From Tachypleus tridentatus (taxonomy: Eukaryota > Arthropoda > Merostomata > Xiphosura > Limulidae): 64,000 nt of DNA. The stretch spans positions 8,122,001 through 8,186,000 of the forward strand of contig NC_134825.1 of the NCBI RefSeq assembly GCF_004210375.1. The letters are read 5' to 3'. Every line of letters starts with the position of its first letter. Position 1 is the first letter of the stretch. This document shows, piece by piece, positions 11,111 to 24,400 of this stretch. Under the pieces are notes generated by a model. The model saw nothing but the letters and a program-made list of their open reading frames with translations, had not been told where the DNA came from and searched no databases. A program made the translations under genes and the position numbers.

Positions 11111-13628
11111 CATTAGAGGCAGGTATAAAAAACATGAAGAAATGAAAAATTATTTGGCCCAAACATTGATTTGTTTTTACTAATTTTAATTGGTAGTAAT
11201 TTTTCTGAAGTTATTTCCATGTGTCTTTTGAAGCACTTCATTGTTTACATATCAAAGATTCTCTTTAGGTATGTACAACAATTTGACAATCAACAAAGAA
11301 AATCACTCAGAGCTCCCTCTGGTGTTGAAATTTGAATTAAACATCTTTAGAAAATAAATTATTTCCAGACACATGAAAATCACTTTAACAGAAGCTCAAA
11401 AGTTGTTATTCATAATACAACAGTAAAGTCTGTCTAAAGTCTCATCCAATGCTTACTTAATTGTGAAATGAAACATTTCTTACACAACTTGAACTGTAAA
11501 TACCTTTATGAGGTTGTTGATGTTAAAATCATTTTTGATTAGAAATTCTCTTTTTCTTAGTATTTTACATTACTGGTAATTAGTATGGCTTTTAGTATTT
11601 TTCACATCTAAACTTCATGGTCATGCTGTAGCCAGATGGTTAATATTAGTTAGGTGTACATCTTCTAATGTATTCTTTTCTTTAGTATTTACAATGATAT
11701 GTTTGTTTCTGCAACATCATTTAATGTGCATGTTAACTGGACGTATGATGTTTATAGTGTTAAAAAACTAAACTGTGAAAGGTTAAGCTGTTCTATAAAT
11801 TGTACAAACCTCTATCTGAGCAAGACAGTCCTGACGATGGAATAGTTGACCAAAGCAAAACCTAACAAGTTAGTACTACTACTTAGGTGTTCAGACAAAG
11901 TTCTGAAAGAAAAGGGTTTTATCCCAATAAGCCTTAGAGAGTTAAAAAAAACAACCTTCATTCTGAAGGGCTGTTTGTTTCTCTGAATGACACTGCCAAG
12001 CCATCTTACATGTGTTTTGTTTATATTTGTCTACTCTGGCCAAAATGGTCTCTGCTAGGTTACTCCCAAATTAATTCTTGCTATTAAAGTTATGTTTATC
12101 AGAATAACATATCCAGTATTTAAAATGATGTGAACTGACTGTTTATAAAATTTCCTTCTCAATGTTGAGATCAATTTTTAAACAAGTTTGATTGCTAGGC
12201 CATTTTTAATACCCAGTCTACAATCAGCGAGACATTTCTGATTGGTTGGTCTACAAACAAACCTTTCCGATACATTCTTTTTAGGTTCTGGAACTTTCTG
12301 TGATATCTGAAGTGTTCACTGGTGTAGCCAAGTTTGCACTAGTTTTCAGGACACAAGAGTAGAACATGATCTCCATCTAACAACTCATCACAATGAGATT
12401 TAGTTACTAATTCTATAATGCCATTTGTTTCCATAATTTTTGAGACATCTGTTAATTGACAGGAAGTCTCAGTGGAACTTATTGCTGTAAAACAAATTCA
12501 ACACTTACCTGAAGTGTGTGCCAAGACAAACATTACTATCTTATGTAACAGCAATAGTGATGGCCAATCCCACAAGTTCTGCATTGTGAAAATTGCAACA
12601 TTGCTATGAAATTCACTGTATTCCTCAAGAATGATCTAATTCATGTATAGACTGGGTTCTTTTCTGGTACTGTGAATATTTTTTGACAAATTTGCAAGTT
12701 AAGGGTATTGATTTTATATCACTATAGTTATAGTTTTCATGACATTGAGTTCCAACAAAACTTAAATGTTTAGTTTTTGTGCCAGAAATATTCCTTGATG
12801 TTTATTTAATACTGACCCATGAATTCTATTTTCTGTATACTTATGTTTATATGTATATTGCATAATGTGCCATTTCCTATTGAAATTATTTATTATTCCT
12901 ATGTAACATGGTATTTGAATTTTATCTATTTATAGTTTTTGTTTTTTTTATAGTATTGATAAAAAATATATCAGAAGAGTCACTGGAGTTTTCTGTTTCT
13001 CACACAAAGTACAGTTACAAACATTTTAAGTTTGATATTTCACTTCTATTTTGAAAATATATGCGGACCGTGTAATTTATATTGAGAATTAGAAGTGCAT
13101 TAAGATATTTCAGGTGTTTCTCTGGCCTCGAAGCTACTTGATGTAAGTCACGCTCAAGCAGGTGGCCACGACTATTCCTTACCACCACCTACTGAAAAAC
13201 ATTAAAGATACACTTCCTATCCACCCTAGGGCTTCTCATTAATGTCTAGCAACTTGAATCACAGAAATCCATTTAATGTAAAACAAAATCTCAATCCAGC
13301 TATTTTTATTTTCTGAAGTGTTTTGTGTGCAAATTAGTCTTAGACTTACGTAGCTGTAAACCCACCCACACATCAGCCTTTTGCAAATTTTTTTCTATTA
13401 TTGCTAAGAACAAAGATGATCCTGTATATGTAATACTTCTGGGACTGTAGTAGAATCCTGTATGCAGAAGTCTTTCATAGTGTTAAGAACTGACCATGAA
13501 TTCAGGTGTGGTGGGGACATGTTATTCTGTTATAATTCTTAAAAGGTGTTTTTTTTCTCTCCTTTATGAATGACTAAATTACATATGTATGCAAAAGTTC
13601 AGTCCAATTTTAGTTAAGTGCAAAAAAA
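11111..13628. other. Spacer between converging genes, nothing recognised
   Basis: No frame, tandem repeat or inverted-repeat element that I can support on either strand. Some of it may be unique remains of old transposons. Confidence 0.5.
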
Positions 13629-13836
13629 TAACCACAGAGAATAACAATGAAGTAAAATAGGTTCAGCAACAAAACAAAACCACAGAGAATAACAATGTCT
13701 GTGACAAGGTTCACAACAAAAATCCTCCTGTTGAATACCACGAATGTCTGTGACAAGGTTACTCTAGAATCCTCCCTGTTGAATACCACGAATGTCTGTG
13801 ACAAGGTTACTCTAGAATCCTCCATGTTGAATACCC
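13629..13836. repeat. Short tandem repeats, 48-49 bp
   Basis: ACCACAGAGAATAACAATG occurs twice, about 49 bp apart (near 13631 and 13679). It is followed by about 2.8 copies of a 48-bp unit with GAATGTCTGTGACAAGGTTA and CTAGAATCCTCC. The array makes short spurious frames on both strands. Confidence 0.85.
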
Positions 13837-13979
13837 AAGTACTTGAATTTCATTTTAATACAGTTAGGGGTGAATAAACATTTACTTTCATAAAGTTATT
13901 GATCTGAGTGTATTAATATTTTTCCACCAATAAATTTCATGTAAACAGTTTTTGACTGTTAAATTAGTATACTTATTAA

Positions 13980-14056
13980 AAGGAAGGCAGGATGAATATA
14001 TGATGATGAGAAGACCCATTTGTAGAGAAAAAAATGTAAAAACAGTTGCATAAACA
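13980..14056. repeat. Degenerate copy of the GGCTCGTTTGGGTTGAG repeat family
   Basis: GATGATGAGAAGACCCATTT GTAGAGAAA followed by a mutated GCAAAAACGGCTC-like stretch and ATCTCAACCC. It resembles the repeat at 29.25 kb, with many changes. Confidence 0.5.
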
Positions 14057-14079
14057 TTATCTCAACCCACACCAGAGGA

Positions 14080-14500
14080 ATGAACATTTAGACCTTCTGA
14101 TACTGACTGAAGAGTCAAGTTTATTATGGCATGGAACATTTAGACCTTCTGATACTGACTGAAGAGTCAAGTTTATTATGGCATGGAACATTTAGACCTT
14201 CTGATACTGACTGAAGAGTCAAGTTTATTATGGCATGGAACATTTAGACCTTCTGATACTGACTGAAGAGTCAAGTTTATTATGGCATGGAACATTTAGA
14301 CCTTCTGATACTGACTGAAGAGTCAAGTTTATTATGGCATGGAACATTTAGACCTTCTGATACTGACTGAAGAGTCAAGTTTATTATGGCATGGAACATT
14401 TAGACCTTCTGATACTGACTGAAGAGTCAAGTTTATTATGGCATGGAACATTTAGACCTTCTGATACTGACTGAAGAGTCAAGTTTATTATGGCATGGAA
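14080..14500. repeat. Minisatellite, 52-bp unit, 8 near-identical copies
   Basis: Unit contains GGAACATTTAGACCTTCTGA and AGAGTCAAGTTTATTATGGC. I see no differences between the inner copies, which suggests recent expansion or assembly smoothing. It is followed at 14535-14582 by about 2.7 copies of the 18-bp unit TATCAATACTTCAACTGA. Confidence 0.96.
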
Positions 14501-14690
14501 AGTGCTGGTAAATGGTACAGTGAGGTTTGTTTTTATCAATACTTCAACTGATATCAATACTTCAACTGATATCAATACTTCAAGCCCCCCTTGAAGATGG
14601 TTTAATTGTTTTTCTCTGAAGAAGTTATTCTCCTTCCTGTGACCACTATTTACAAATTTGTAAGGCAAAAATTCTGTTTTAAAGACTTAA

Positions 14691-14906
14691 CACTCCTACG
14701 AAAAGTGGGGCCAAATAGGCCCCAGAGCAACTTGAAAGGTTATTAATATTAAGCTAATAATTTTGTATTTAAATGAAATTGCCATTTAAATCCATTAATG
14801 AATGGATTAACAAGATTCCCACTGTCCCTATCTACTATCTAGCAAAACCACAGCCAGGGGAACTGTTTGGAGAAATCAGGACTAGAAATGTCTTTTCGTA
14901 GGAGTG
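14691..14906. mobile_element. TTAA MITE with perfect 15-bp inverted ends, 216 bp
   Basis: TTAA at 14687-14690 and 14907-14910 flanks a 216-bp element whose ends are the same 15 bp inverted (CACTCCTACGAAAAG). The target and structure fit a non-autonomous piggyBac-type element. A related internal stretch (AATGGATTAACAAGATTC... CATCTACCATCTAGCAAA) recurs at 41497-41548, so this is a family. Confidence 0.85.
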
Positions 14907-15059
14907 TTAAATGATTGTTTTATATTTGTTTCTTAAGTCTTCTTACATTACAAAGTTAACTCTAACAAGTGCATGTAGACAATCTGACAACAGTTAATGC
15001 TTGGATTCAGTTTCTTCTAAAAATAAGAGTAAATTAAGATAATATGTAGCAAAGAAAAT

Positions 15060-15440
15060 GACCTTAATGTTTTAAGTGAACTTTATTTAATACACCAAAC
15101 CACATTAACATAACCAAACTTATGGGGCTAAACAACACAAACGAAGGGGTGCTGGTACATACTGTTTTCATAACAACTTTTATCATCATCTACAAACAAA
15201 ATACACATTCACTATTTCCTGTTATCACAACATATATTAATTACTGACATACAGTTTTATATACTTTATTGGTTACTTATTGCAAACCTCCACAATAATG
15301 TTTATTAACAAAGAGCAATGTTAGTCTAACACTGCAAAAGAATAAAAATCAAGACGAGGGAAAAGAGAATCAATGATTCAAGTCTACTCAAGATTGTTGT
15401 AGACAAGAAACGTTTCTTACACCAAACATGAAGATTGTCT
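15060..15440 (-). other. Probable 3' UTR of TMBIM6
   Basis: Downstream of the minus-strand stop. AATAAA signals on this strand (TTTATT on +) are at 15301-15306 and 15082-15087. Confidence 0.5.
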
Positions 15441-15470
15441 TCAGTCTCTTCTTCTTCTCTTGGATTCCTC
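15441..15470 (-). CDS. TMBIM6: TMBIM6 exon 8: basic C-terminal tail
   Basis: Ten codons, EESKRRRRD and TGA. The charged tail matches the lysine-rich, cytosolic pH-sensing end of BI-1 proteins in position and character. The acceptor reads TATTAG|GAG on the gene strand. Confidence 0.85.
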   Translation of the reverse strand, partial: EESKRRRRD

Positions 15471-18400
15471 CTAATAGAAGAACATAATCATTAACAGAAT
15501 AGCTAATTCAGCTGATAGTTAGCTTTTAGTCTGAGCAAGTGTAGATTCTGTGTTAATGTTTGTTTAAGCTTCAAGAGAAATAACATGTAAATTTATATTA
15601 AAGTGCTGTATGGAATTCAAGTTAACATGTGGAAAGTAGATTTCTGAAAACAAACATCTCTGTATGAAGGGAAAGTGTGTTAATATATGGGGTGAAGAGT
15701 TGATAAAATGGATGCAATACAAAGTTTGTACAAAAAATTCCATTTAGTAATATGCTGTCTACCAAAGATTTATCCACAGTTGTATAATTTAGTACAGTCC
15801 AAATATTTAAATATCATCTGAACTTGAAGGGTATCCAGCAATTAATAATAGGAACTCTTGTGAAAGAGTTTTCATCTAACAAATAACATGCTCACAGCTG
15901 ATTCCTGCAGGAAACATTATCCAAGGCAGTTGAAGTTTAAATGGTTCTTGTTGATTAGTTTGAAAAGCCAGAAAAATTGCAATAGTTAGAGAACATTGTC
16001 TGCCATTAGTATAAACAAAGTAGGGTTAAGTGTCATTGACAGTCAACAGAAAAAGTGGACAGCTCAATTCATTATTAGAAAAGTAATTAAAATAGGAAAC
16101 CTTTTATGTTACAGTTAGATTAGTTAAAATAATTATCAGGTATACTCAACAATGTGATTTATAAGGGCATGAAATATAGTTAAACTGGGTTGAAAGGGCA
16201 ACAGAATAATAAAACTTTCACTAGATGTATACTGTTAAGCAATTTAGAATAAAGTGGTTTCATATTACAATTTGTAGTAGAAAACTGTAACTTAGATTTT
16301 TTGGTGGTTACGAAGTCAGTCTAACCAATAAATCTTATATTTAGGGTAGAGGAAATAAAAGAAAATAGAATGTTTCACTGAAAATAACATTTGAAAGTTA
16401 GTTAGGAGGTTCTAAGGGTTACACAAATACGACTTAAATAATTTATTTCTGAATGTGGAAATTACTTTACGCTCAAACTAGTACATAAAATAATGTATTC
16501 AGAAACAAATATTTAGTAAAAAACTTAAATCTGATTGTTTTGTGTACAGAAGAGTTGTAATGTGTACTAGAATTCTGTGAAGATACACAAGTGTATTAAA
16601 AGTTATAGGACAAATTATAACAAGTCCAAAGTGATTACAAGTATCTAATTTTTCAAGTGATGGAGTTAAAGAATTAGTTACATCTAGAACCTCAATAAAA
16701 ATTAGTTTCTAATTACTACTATACAACCTCATGGGAGAATAACAGATGGGTTGAATGTAACTGATTATCCAGCCTGAAGAGATAACAGTCCAACAGGATG
16801 TGAACAGTTGCATCAATTGTTGAAGTTCACTAACGTTTATACGGTAATCTCCATCAAGAACTTTCTAATGGAGTTTATACTGAAGTTATTATAGTAAGTA
16901 TAAATGAAAATACATTTTACCTGCCGAGTCAGGAGAATCATGAGTTTACGAAACACTCCCACAAAGTCAATGAACAGGTTCACAGAGTGCCTGATAAAAA
17001 TGGGAAAAATGAGTTAGAAAGGGTAAATAATATGGAATGCCTTCACTGAATGTGACTACTGTCAATTATACATTAACTCAATGGTATTAGACCAATACTA
17101 TATGATTAAAATAATTTAGTTACAATTTTTTAAAATGTATAAACTTGTAGAAATGTAGATACAGCACTTTTTAAGAACCATAACAACATTTTACAGTGTT
17201 ATATCAACTTTGAGTATACACATAGTTAGAATAAATGACTGTCATTAAGTTTAGTTTATGACCACTAACGGCATGCTAAACACGTATAGTTCTCAGAGTC
17301 TAGTTTAACAATGTTACAGTTTTACTGTCCTGTTTTGTGACATTTACACATTAAATTCAAGGGAGATAATTATACAAACCATTCTAAAAACGTACTTTTA
17401 AATTATATTTATACACTTTCATCAAATGGACATCACACTGTTAGCAATGTTCTTGTCCATAATCCCAATAATACCTTGCATGATTCAGTCAGCTAAGGAA
17501 ATTTAAGTTTGTCCTAAATCCCAATATAAGGTTAATAATGAAAAATAAAACAAAAACACACATAACAAATACAAACAAAATATGAAGTACAAACTACCGG
17601 AACGTTTTTACCAAAAAAAACAACAGTTAAATAATGTTAAGTCGCATGATATATTCAAGTTAAATGTTTACATTTTCAGGCATGACAATTCCCTATCACT
17701 TTATATTTATTAAAACTGTATTAACCAATGCAAAAGAATATTATTTATTCAAAAATACAATAACAACTTTAAAGTAGAGAAATTTAGATTTTAATGAATA
17801 TATTTTAGCCCATAATATAGGTCGTCATCAGATAACAGTTACATTCGATAAAGTAGTTTGATATTCAGAGTATGATGTTTATAGGGTGAGTTAGTCAACA
17901 GTTAACAAGTAAAGCATAAATGTATAATAGAATGGGCAAGTGGGGCTTAGCAAGCATTTAATAAGAAAATATTACACTATCATTTACAATTAAAAGTAGG
18001 GTGCCTTAGTAAGCAGTTGATAAAACATATAACAAAGTAGAAATTTATTTTCTGAACTGTTCACTTAGATTAAAGTTTAAAACATCCTTGGTACACACTA
18101 ACCAGATAAAGTCACGGTCTCCCATGCGACACTTTTCAATGATAAGCTGGGTATCATACAGAATAAAGCCACACATGACAGCCAGTCCTAGGTAGAGGTG
18201 CATCTGTTGAGAAATCAACATGTGCTGATGAAAACAACTTATTTCTACTAGTTAATATCCATGAGGCTTTTATAAAATATATTAGTGTAAGTTTTAGCAT
18301 TGGTTAAAACCTGTTGTACTTCCCCAACCAAGCTAATTAATTTGTAATTTTTAGGAGTACAAATATTTCTCCCGAGAAACGTTTAGCACTTAATACTGTG

Positions 18401-21400
18401 CTTCAGCTTTGAGAAGATTCAAGTTGTACAGTGATAAATACTTATTGTTCTGTACATGCTGGTTACGACACGATCTTTCGACAATGTCTTAATTTGAAAA
18501 ATGCAGCACAGATCTGAACTTAACCAATATAAAATTAAGTTTAATAGTTCAAAAATATGCAACTTAAACCAGTAACCTATTTCTCTATTAACTCTGTTGA
18601 AATTTGTACCAGTACAAGGTGTAAATTGTAACATACATGTAGAACAGACCTCACAACATTTACACAAAACCCATTTTACACTACAAAATCTCAACCTGGA
18701 GACAAAGTACAAAAAAATAACAAATTACTTTTACAGTTTAGATACACTGAACAAATACTACAAATTGTAATTACAACCAATCCTAAATACTTGGGTGGAA
18801 ACATGGACAAGCACATGTTGGCAGCTTCATATTGATAAAACCAACAGAAGAGGATAGAGGCAGCAGAGACTGAACAACATTAGAAAATTGTTTGGAGACA
18901 AGAAACATGAATTAGTAAAGCCAGTTCAGGCAGCAAGGAATAACAATCAATGGATATCCATAGTCACTATTTGTTAGAACCAAAGACATCATAACTCAAG
19001 CAGGGTGTACTTATGGGGTCAAAACAAACCTTCTCTGGCCAAGTGGTTTCTTTGTTATGTATTTATTTTTGTTAAATATCATGTTCTGTACTATTACACA
19101 CACATTGGTGATGTTACTGATATATATTTAAAGATTATCATGTCGCTATGCCTTAACAGGTATTTTTATTATACTGTTGTTATATTTAAAGAATCTGAAC
19201 ACGTATCTCAGTTTATTCAATATTTAAGTAACAAACATGAAAATATTAATTTTCAAAACATCAATGGGTATTTTTATATAAAGTGATAAAACCCTATAAT
19301 GAAGGATTTCAAAAGGACCTTTAGGGACAAATTGTACACATGTCTATTTTTGCTTTGAACATTATCAAACAGGATTTCAAGGTGAGCAGGATATAAACAT
19401 TTTTCTTATCATTTGTCAGTACATTAACATTTTAAACAAATAACCTGCTTCTTTCTTTAAAATTATTAGTAACAATATTTTTTATTCTAAAGGTACAGGA
19501 TCCCCAAACAGACAAGATGGGATATTCCAGTCTTCATCACATGTAACATTGACTTGTAAAGAAAACGAATTACAATCAAGTAATTTTGTTACACTGATGT
19601 TACTAAAAACAAATGTTGTATGGAAGGTTTCTGTAATAAAAATTATTTATGTTAAACATTATAACCCATATGCCTACATATTACAAAACTATGCAATATT
19701 TTAATACTGGAATGTATATTTGTTTTTTGGCTCAGAAGCAAAATTTCTTCAAAAAACAAATCACAACGATTCAGCTTATGATGCACTATTTAAAGATTTG
19801 TAAATAAGTAATATTATATATCTTAAGTGTAAAGTTGTGTGGATGATTGAATATCTGAAATTAACAGTGAATACACTGGCTAACAAAACAAGACCAATTC
19901 TACTGTTAATTTAATACTGACTTTGTAGTTTTTCAGCCTTGGAATTTTTGAAGTTCAAAACTTAACAGCTGATGAATGGGACTTCAAAAGGTGTATGAAT
20001 GATATTATGTAGAAGTTAGAGCAACATGAGGCTTCAAGCTTTTATAAGTATGTATTAACTACCAATCAGAACAATCTACACACTTAAGAGTAATGGTTAA
20101 AGCTGGTTAAATATATTCTTATATTTTTACTTTTAAAGATTTGAAAGTATCATCTCATCAGCTGGATATCCTCACTGTTAACAGTAATGTCAGCTATAAA
20201 CCAACAAGTAACAAGCAGCTAGCTCAGTTCAAAGTAGAGTTACTGCTACCAATGAATAACTCTCTCTAATAACAAAAACAAATAAAACTATTTATGTTAA
20301 ACATTCTGACCAATACTGTTAATGAATGTACATTAAATCAGAGAGAATACCTTGAATGTTGGCAAATTAAGGTGCAGTAAGAACACAATGAAATAACAAC
20401 AAGTTGAAGGACTTCGTCTGTACCTTTAAACACCAAGTATGTATTACAAAGGATCATATACTAAGTTCTAACTCGAACTCTTGATATTTGTTCATTTTTT
20501 TATAAATTTGGCCTTTAAAAGAAATGTTTGCATTTTAGTGTATAATACCATAAAGCAACTTTATATCAGTAGTTGTATTCAGAGTTTGTATAAAGAAATA
20601 CACAATACAACATTTTATTTAGAACTCTGATCAAATATTCTCAACCACAATTTAGTATTTGTAATTTTATAAAGTGAAATCTAAAGTATTTATTTTAGAC
20701 ATCAGCACATAAACAATGAAGTATTATGCAATACTTATATATCCAGGAATAGTTTACAATGTCAGGACACTAACCATAGCATTATGCTACACTACCTTCA
20801 TAACCTATATGTACTCTTTGTTTGTCTTATCGTGTACTTATTAAGAACAAACAAGAAATCAATTCAGATAGCCAAAACATTTGTGTATTATTATTTTTCT
20901 TATTTATCTAAAAAAACAAATTTATAATAGTGACAGAAAATGGGAAACATGCTCTGACAGACATGTATTACTTTCAAACTGATGAAGTGAGAGAAAAATG
21001 TTTTACATGAAGTTGAGGTTCTGTTTCTGTGGTCAGCAACAGATCAAACTTGTAGTTGGAGAGAAATGATACGACATTAAATGATGTTTTGTTGAACACC
21101 TCATTTCAATTTATCTAAGTCACTGTTGTTTTTATAAGCTGCAGGATCAGCTTCTACAGACAGACATTTAAAATATGGACAGGACAATGATCCACAAAAT
21201 TACCAGGTTTGGGATGAGGTCCATTATGTTGGAAACTCCTACACAGAATTTAATACAAATACCTGTCAGAGATAAATAAGCCATCTATTACAAACCACAT
21301 GAGGATTTCAGAAGTGAAGGTCTTTGTGATCAGCAGTAAGCTTAACAAGTCTACATTTTGATCAACAGCATGACCCAAACAATTCCATTACTCCAATGAT

Positions 21401-24400
21401 GAGCAGTTTAGCTTTTGGTAAACAGCATAACTTAAACAGTTACATCACAGTGATGATGAGTTGTAAACTTAGAGAGAAACCACTCTAGGTTGTTGACAAA
21501 CAACCTAACTTAGTTTCTTCACTAGTGGTAAGCAGTAAACTTAAAAACAAAAATAAACACCACTCTAGGTCTTGATACACAACTTGACTTAACCATTTCA
21601 CAATAGGTTTACATCATAAGCCCTTCTATGGAAGGATGCATGTGCAATAACACAGCAACTGAACTTTTTAAAGTACATTAACAAAATGTTACCAATTGTT
21701 ATAAGAAATTACAAGTATTTTGTACACAAAGAATCACATTGTTTTTAACAAAATCTTTCCACTAAAAATACATTATCTATCACAGTGATTCACACTCAAA
21801 CTCTGAATAGTTCTTGTGCAAAATAATTTTAATATTAAGCATTAAGATACTATTTTTCATATTAGTTTTTGAATTTCATTTGCACAATTTTTAGAACCTC
21901 CTAAATGAATATCAAAAGATAAATATTTATAATTTATTTTCTATATGATATCACTAATTGTAAACATTACCATCAACATAAAGTAGAATGAAATGTTAAA
22001 AATTAAGAAACATAAAAATGTACAAACATTAATTTTTTTGTGTAGAATAATCTTAGATTTTTTTTGGTTATATTTTGGGTATCTTTTCACAAAAAAATTA
22101 ATTTTTAATGTTTTATTTTCTTTTCCCATCCTTCCCCATTATTCATCTCAATGCAAGTCAATGGTAGCTTCAGGACTTGTTACACTATCTTAGGCAGATT
22201 TTCAAGCCTCAAAAACTGAGACAAAGTTTGAGATGTAAAAAAAAATGTTTACCTTTCAAACAAACATTTTAAAACACAAACACTACATAATACTAATACA
22301 TATTTAGGTAAGAAGCAACTGAAAGTGCCATCATGGACAAAGCAACTAACAATTACTATTTGTAGTTACACATATGATAACAAAAACTGTATACCCATTT
22401 TAAAATAATCATTGGAAGGTTAAACTCTTTATTATAGACACACGCATCAAATAAGAACATGTGGTTTGTAAACCTCAAGTCGAAGTACAGAAAGTAAGCA
22501 GAACACCCATCAAGGATAGCAAAATGTATATCTTGTATCCACTCAACCAAATAACTTTTGAAGATATAAGTAAATAGCATAATAAATGTAGGTTTGGACT
22601 AAGTATACATGTACAAGCACTGTTTAGTTGTATGGCTTAAGTTAGAGAATCCAAAACTTCAGATTTGTGAATGTTTGTGTGTCATGCAAGAACAAAACTG
22701 TTTTTTTAAACATTTCTTCTGCAATAAAGTTTAAACTTAGATAATATAAAACTTCAAACTATAACAGATTACAACATTAGTTTCACTGACATACATTGAT
22801 AGTAAAGTTGTTCAATTAAATTCTAAATGTAACTCTTGAAGGATACAAACATGGTATTAGGGACAAACTGAATATAAACAGCAAAAAATCAATCTATCAA
22901 GTGCAACAAATATTACTGAAACTGTCAAGACAGTTTAAGAAAGAATAAGATTTTATAAAAGTAAAGATAATTTGGGCCTAAATGACCATGCAATACTATC
23001 TTACTTCAGTGATTCTAAAAAAACTCTACAAAATTCACAATTCTATCCACTACAATCCATGATTTTAAAGGACATTAATAGCTGAAGTCTGGACCAATCT
23101 GTCAAATGTTGCATGGCCTACCACACATGGATTTTGTATCATGCTGTAGATTCATCTATGCAATACAGCTGCACACATTAAAAGACTAAACAATGACTAC
23201 CTGATAGATGAACACAGATCTTGCAAACAAATTCATTATACCCATCAGGAACATGACAGAAAGAGCAGACATCAAAGATCCTGAAATAAAAAAAAATTTT
23301 AATAAAACACCATCTGCTTTATTAATAATAGGATATAATTACACAAAACACATTTTAAGATTCTGAAGTCTTTATTCTAATTATTATTCTTTCTAATTAC
23401 AATCAAATATAAAAAAATTCTAGCTGTAAATAAACTTTGAAATCACACTCTAAACAAGATGTCAATGCTATATTTTGGTAGAGTTTGTTTGGCCTGAAGT
23501 AGTATGTTACATGGTTGTTGGTCACCATATTTACCCCCCTACTGTAAACAAGATAGTAATGTTATATTGTGGAATTGCGTTTGGCTTGAAATAGTATGTG
23601 TAATACACAGTCGTTGGTCACCATATTTACTTCTGTAAACTACACTGTAAACAAGATAAATGTTACATTTTGGGAGTGTTTGTTTGGCCTAAAGCAGTAT
23701 TTATAATACATTTTAGCTATGTCTAAATTCAGATACACACATGTAACTTACCTCCAAGGAAAAGCCAACTTCCTCGTTTGCTGAAGAATGAGCACAGAGT
23801 GAAGCTTATAAAAATGACCGACGTTGCTAGAAACGCTAAAGAGATGATGCGTGGGTTGACCATGATCACAGATTCCATAAGAACACCCAGGCTTAATCCT
23901 AAAGAATCATCACAATCATTGTTAACTTTCATTGTTAACTGTGGGTCAACAATCTATGCTAAATCTCACACATATAAAGTCAGAGCTGGAATGTTGGTCA
24001 ACCATTAGCATTTATACTCAAATATCCTAACAAAATATAACTCTGCAACATATATGTTATATTATATAACTAAAAGAAATTGTACATTAATACAACTATG
24101 AAAACCTTTGACAATAAGAGATCATGTAATTAATTTAATGACAGCTTTTACTCATGCCTCTCAATATTAGTGATAATGACTTGTTTACATCACAAGATCC
24201 ACTAGAAGGTACACTCAATCACATCCTTATACCAATTTTAGTTTAATGAGAATCTAGTTACACTCAATGTTCCTACATGTAACATAACTCCACCCTCAGA
24301 CAAATGGGTTTTAATAATAATATTCTATCAAATAATAATGTCCATTTATTAGTTTCATTTAATATTGATAACTAAGTTACAATGTAGATAAATTATATTC

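Noticed and set aside
11831..11862. A second hammerhead-like string (CTGACGATGG... CCA)
   Set aside because: Box 1 fits CUGANGA, but the second box reads GCAAAA instead of GAAA and no Penelope sequence is recognisable around it.
14384..14668. 94-residue minus-strand ORF
   Set aside because: Most of it is the 52-bp and 18-bp tandem repeats read in one frame.
19005..19286. 93-residue plus-strand ORF in TMBIM6 intron 5
   Set aside because: AT-rich, hydrophobic by composition, no known domain, opposite strand to the gene and no splice context.
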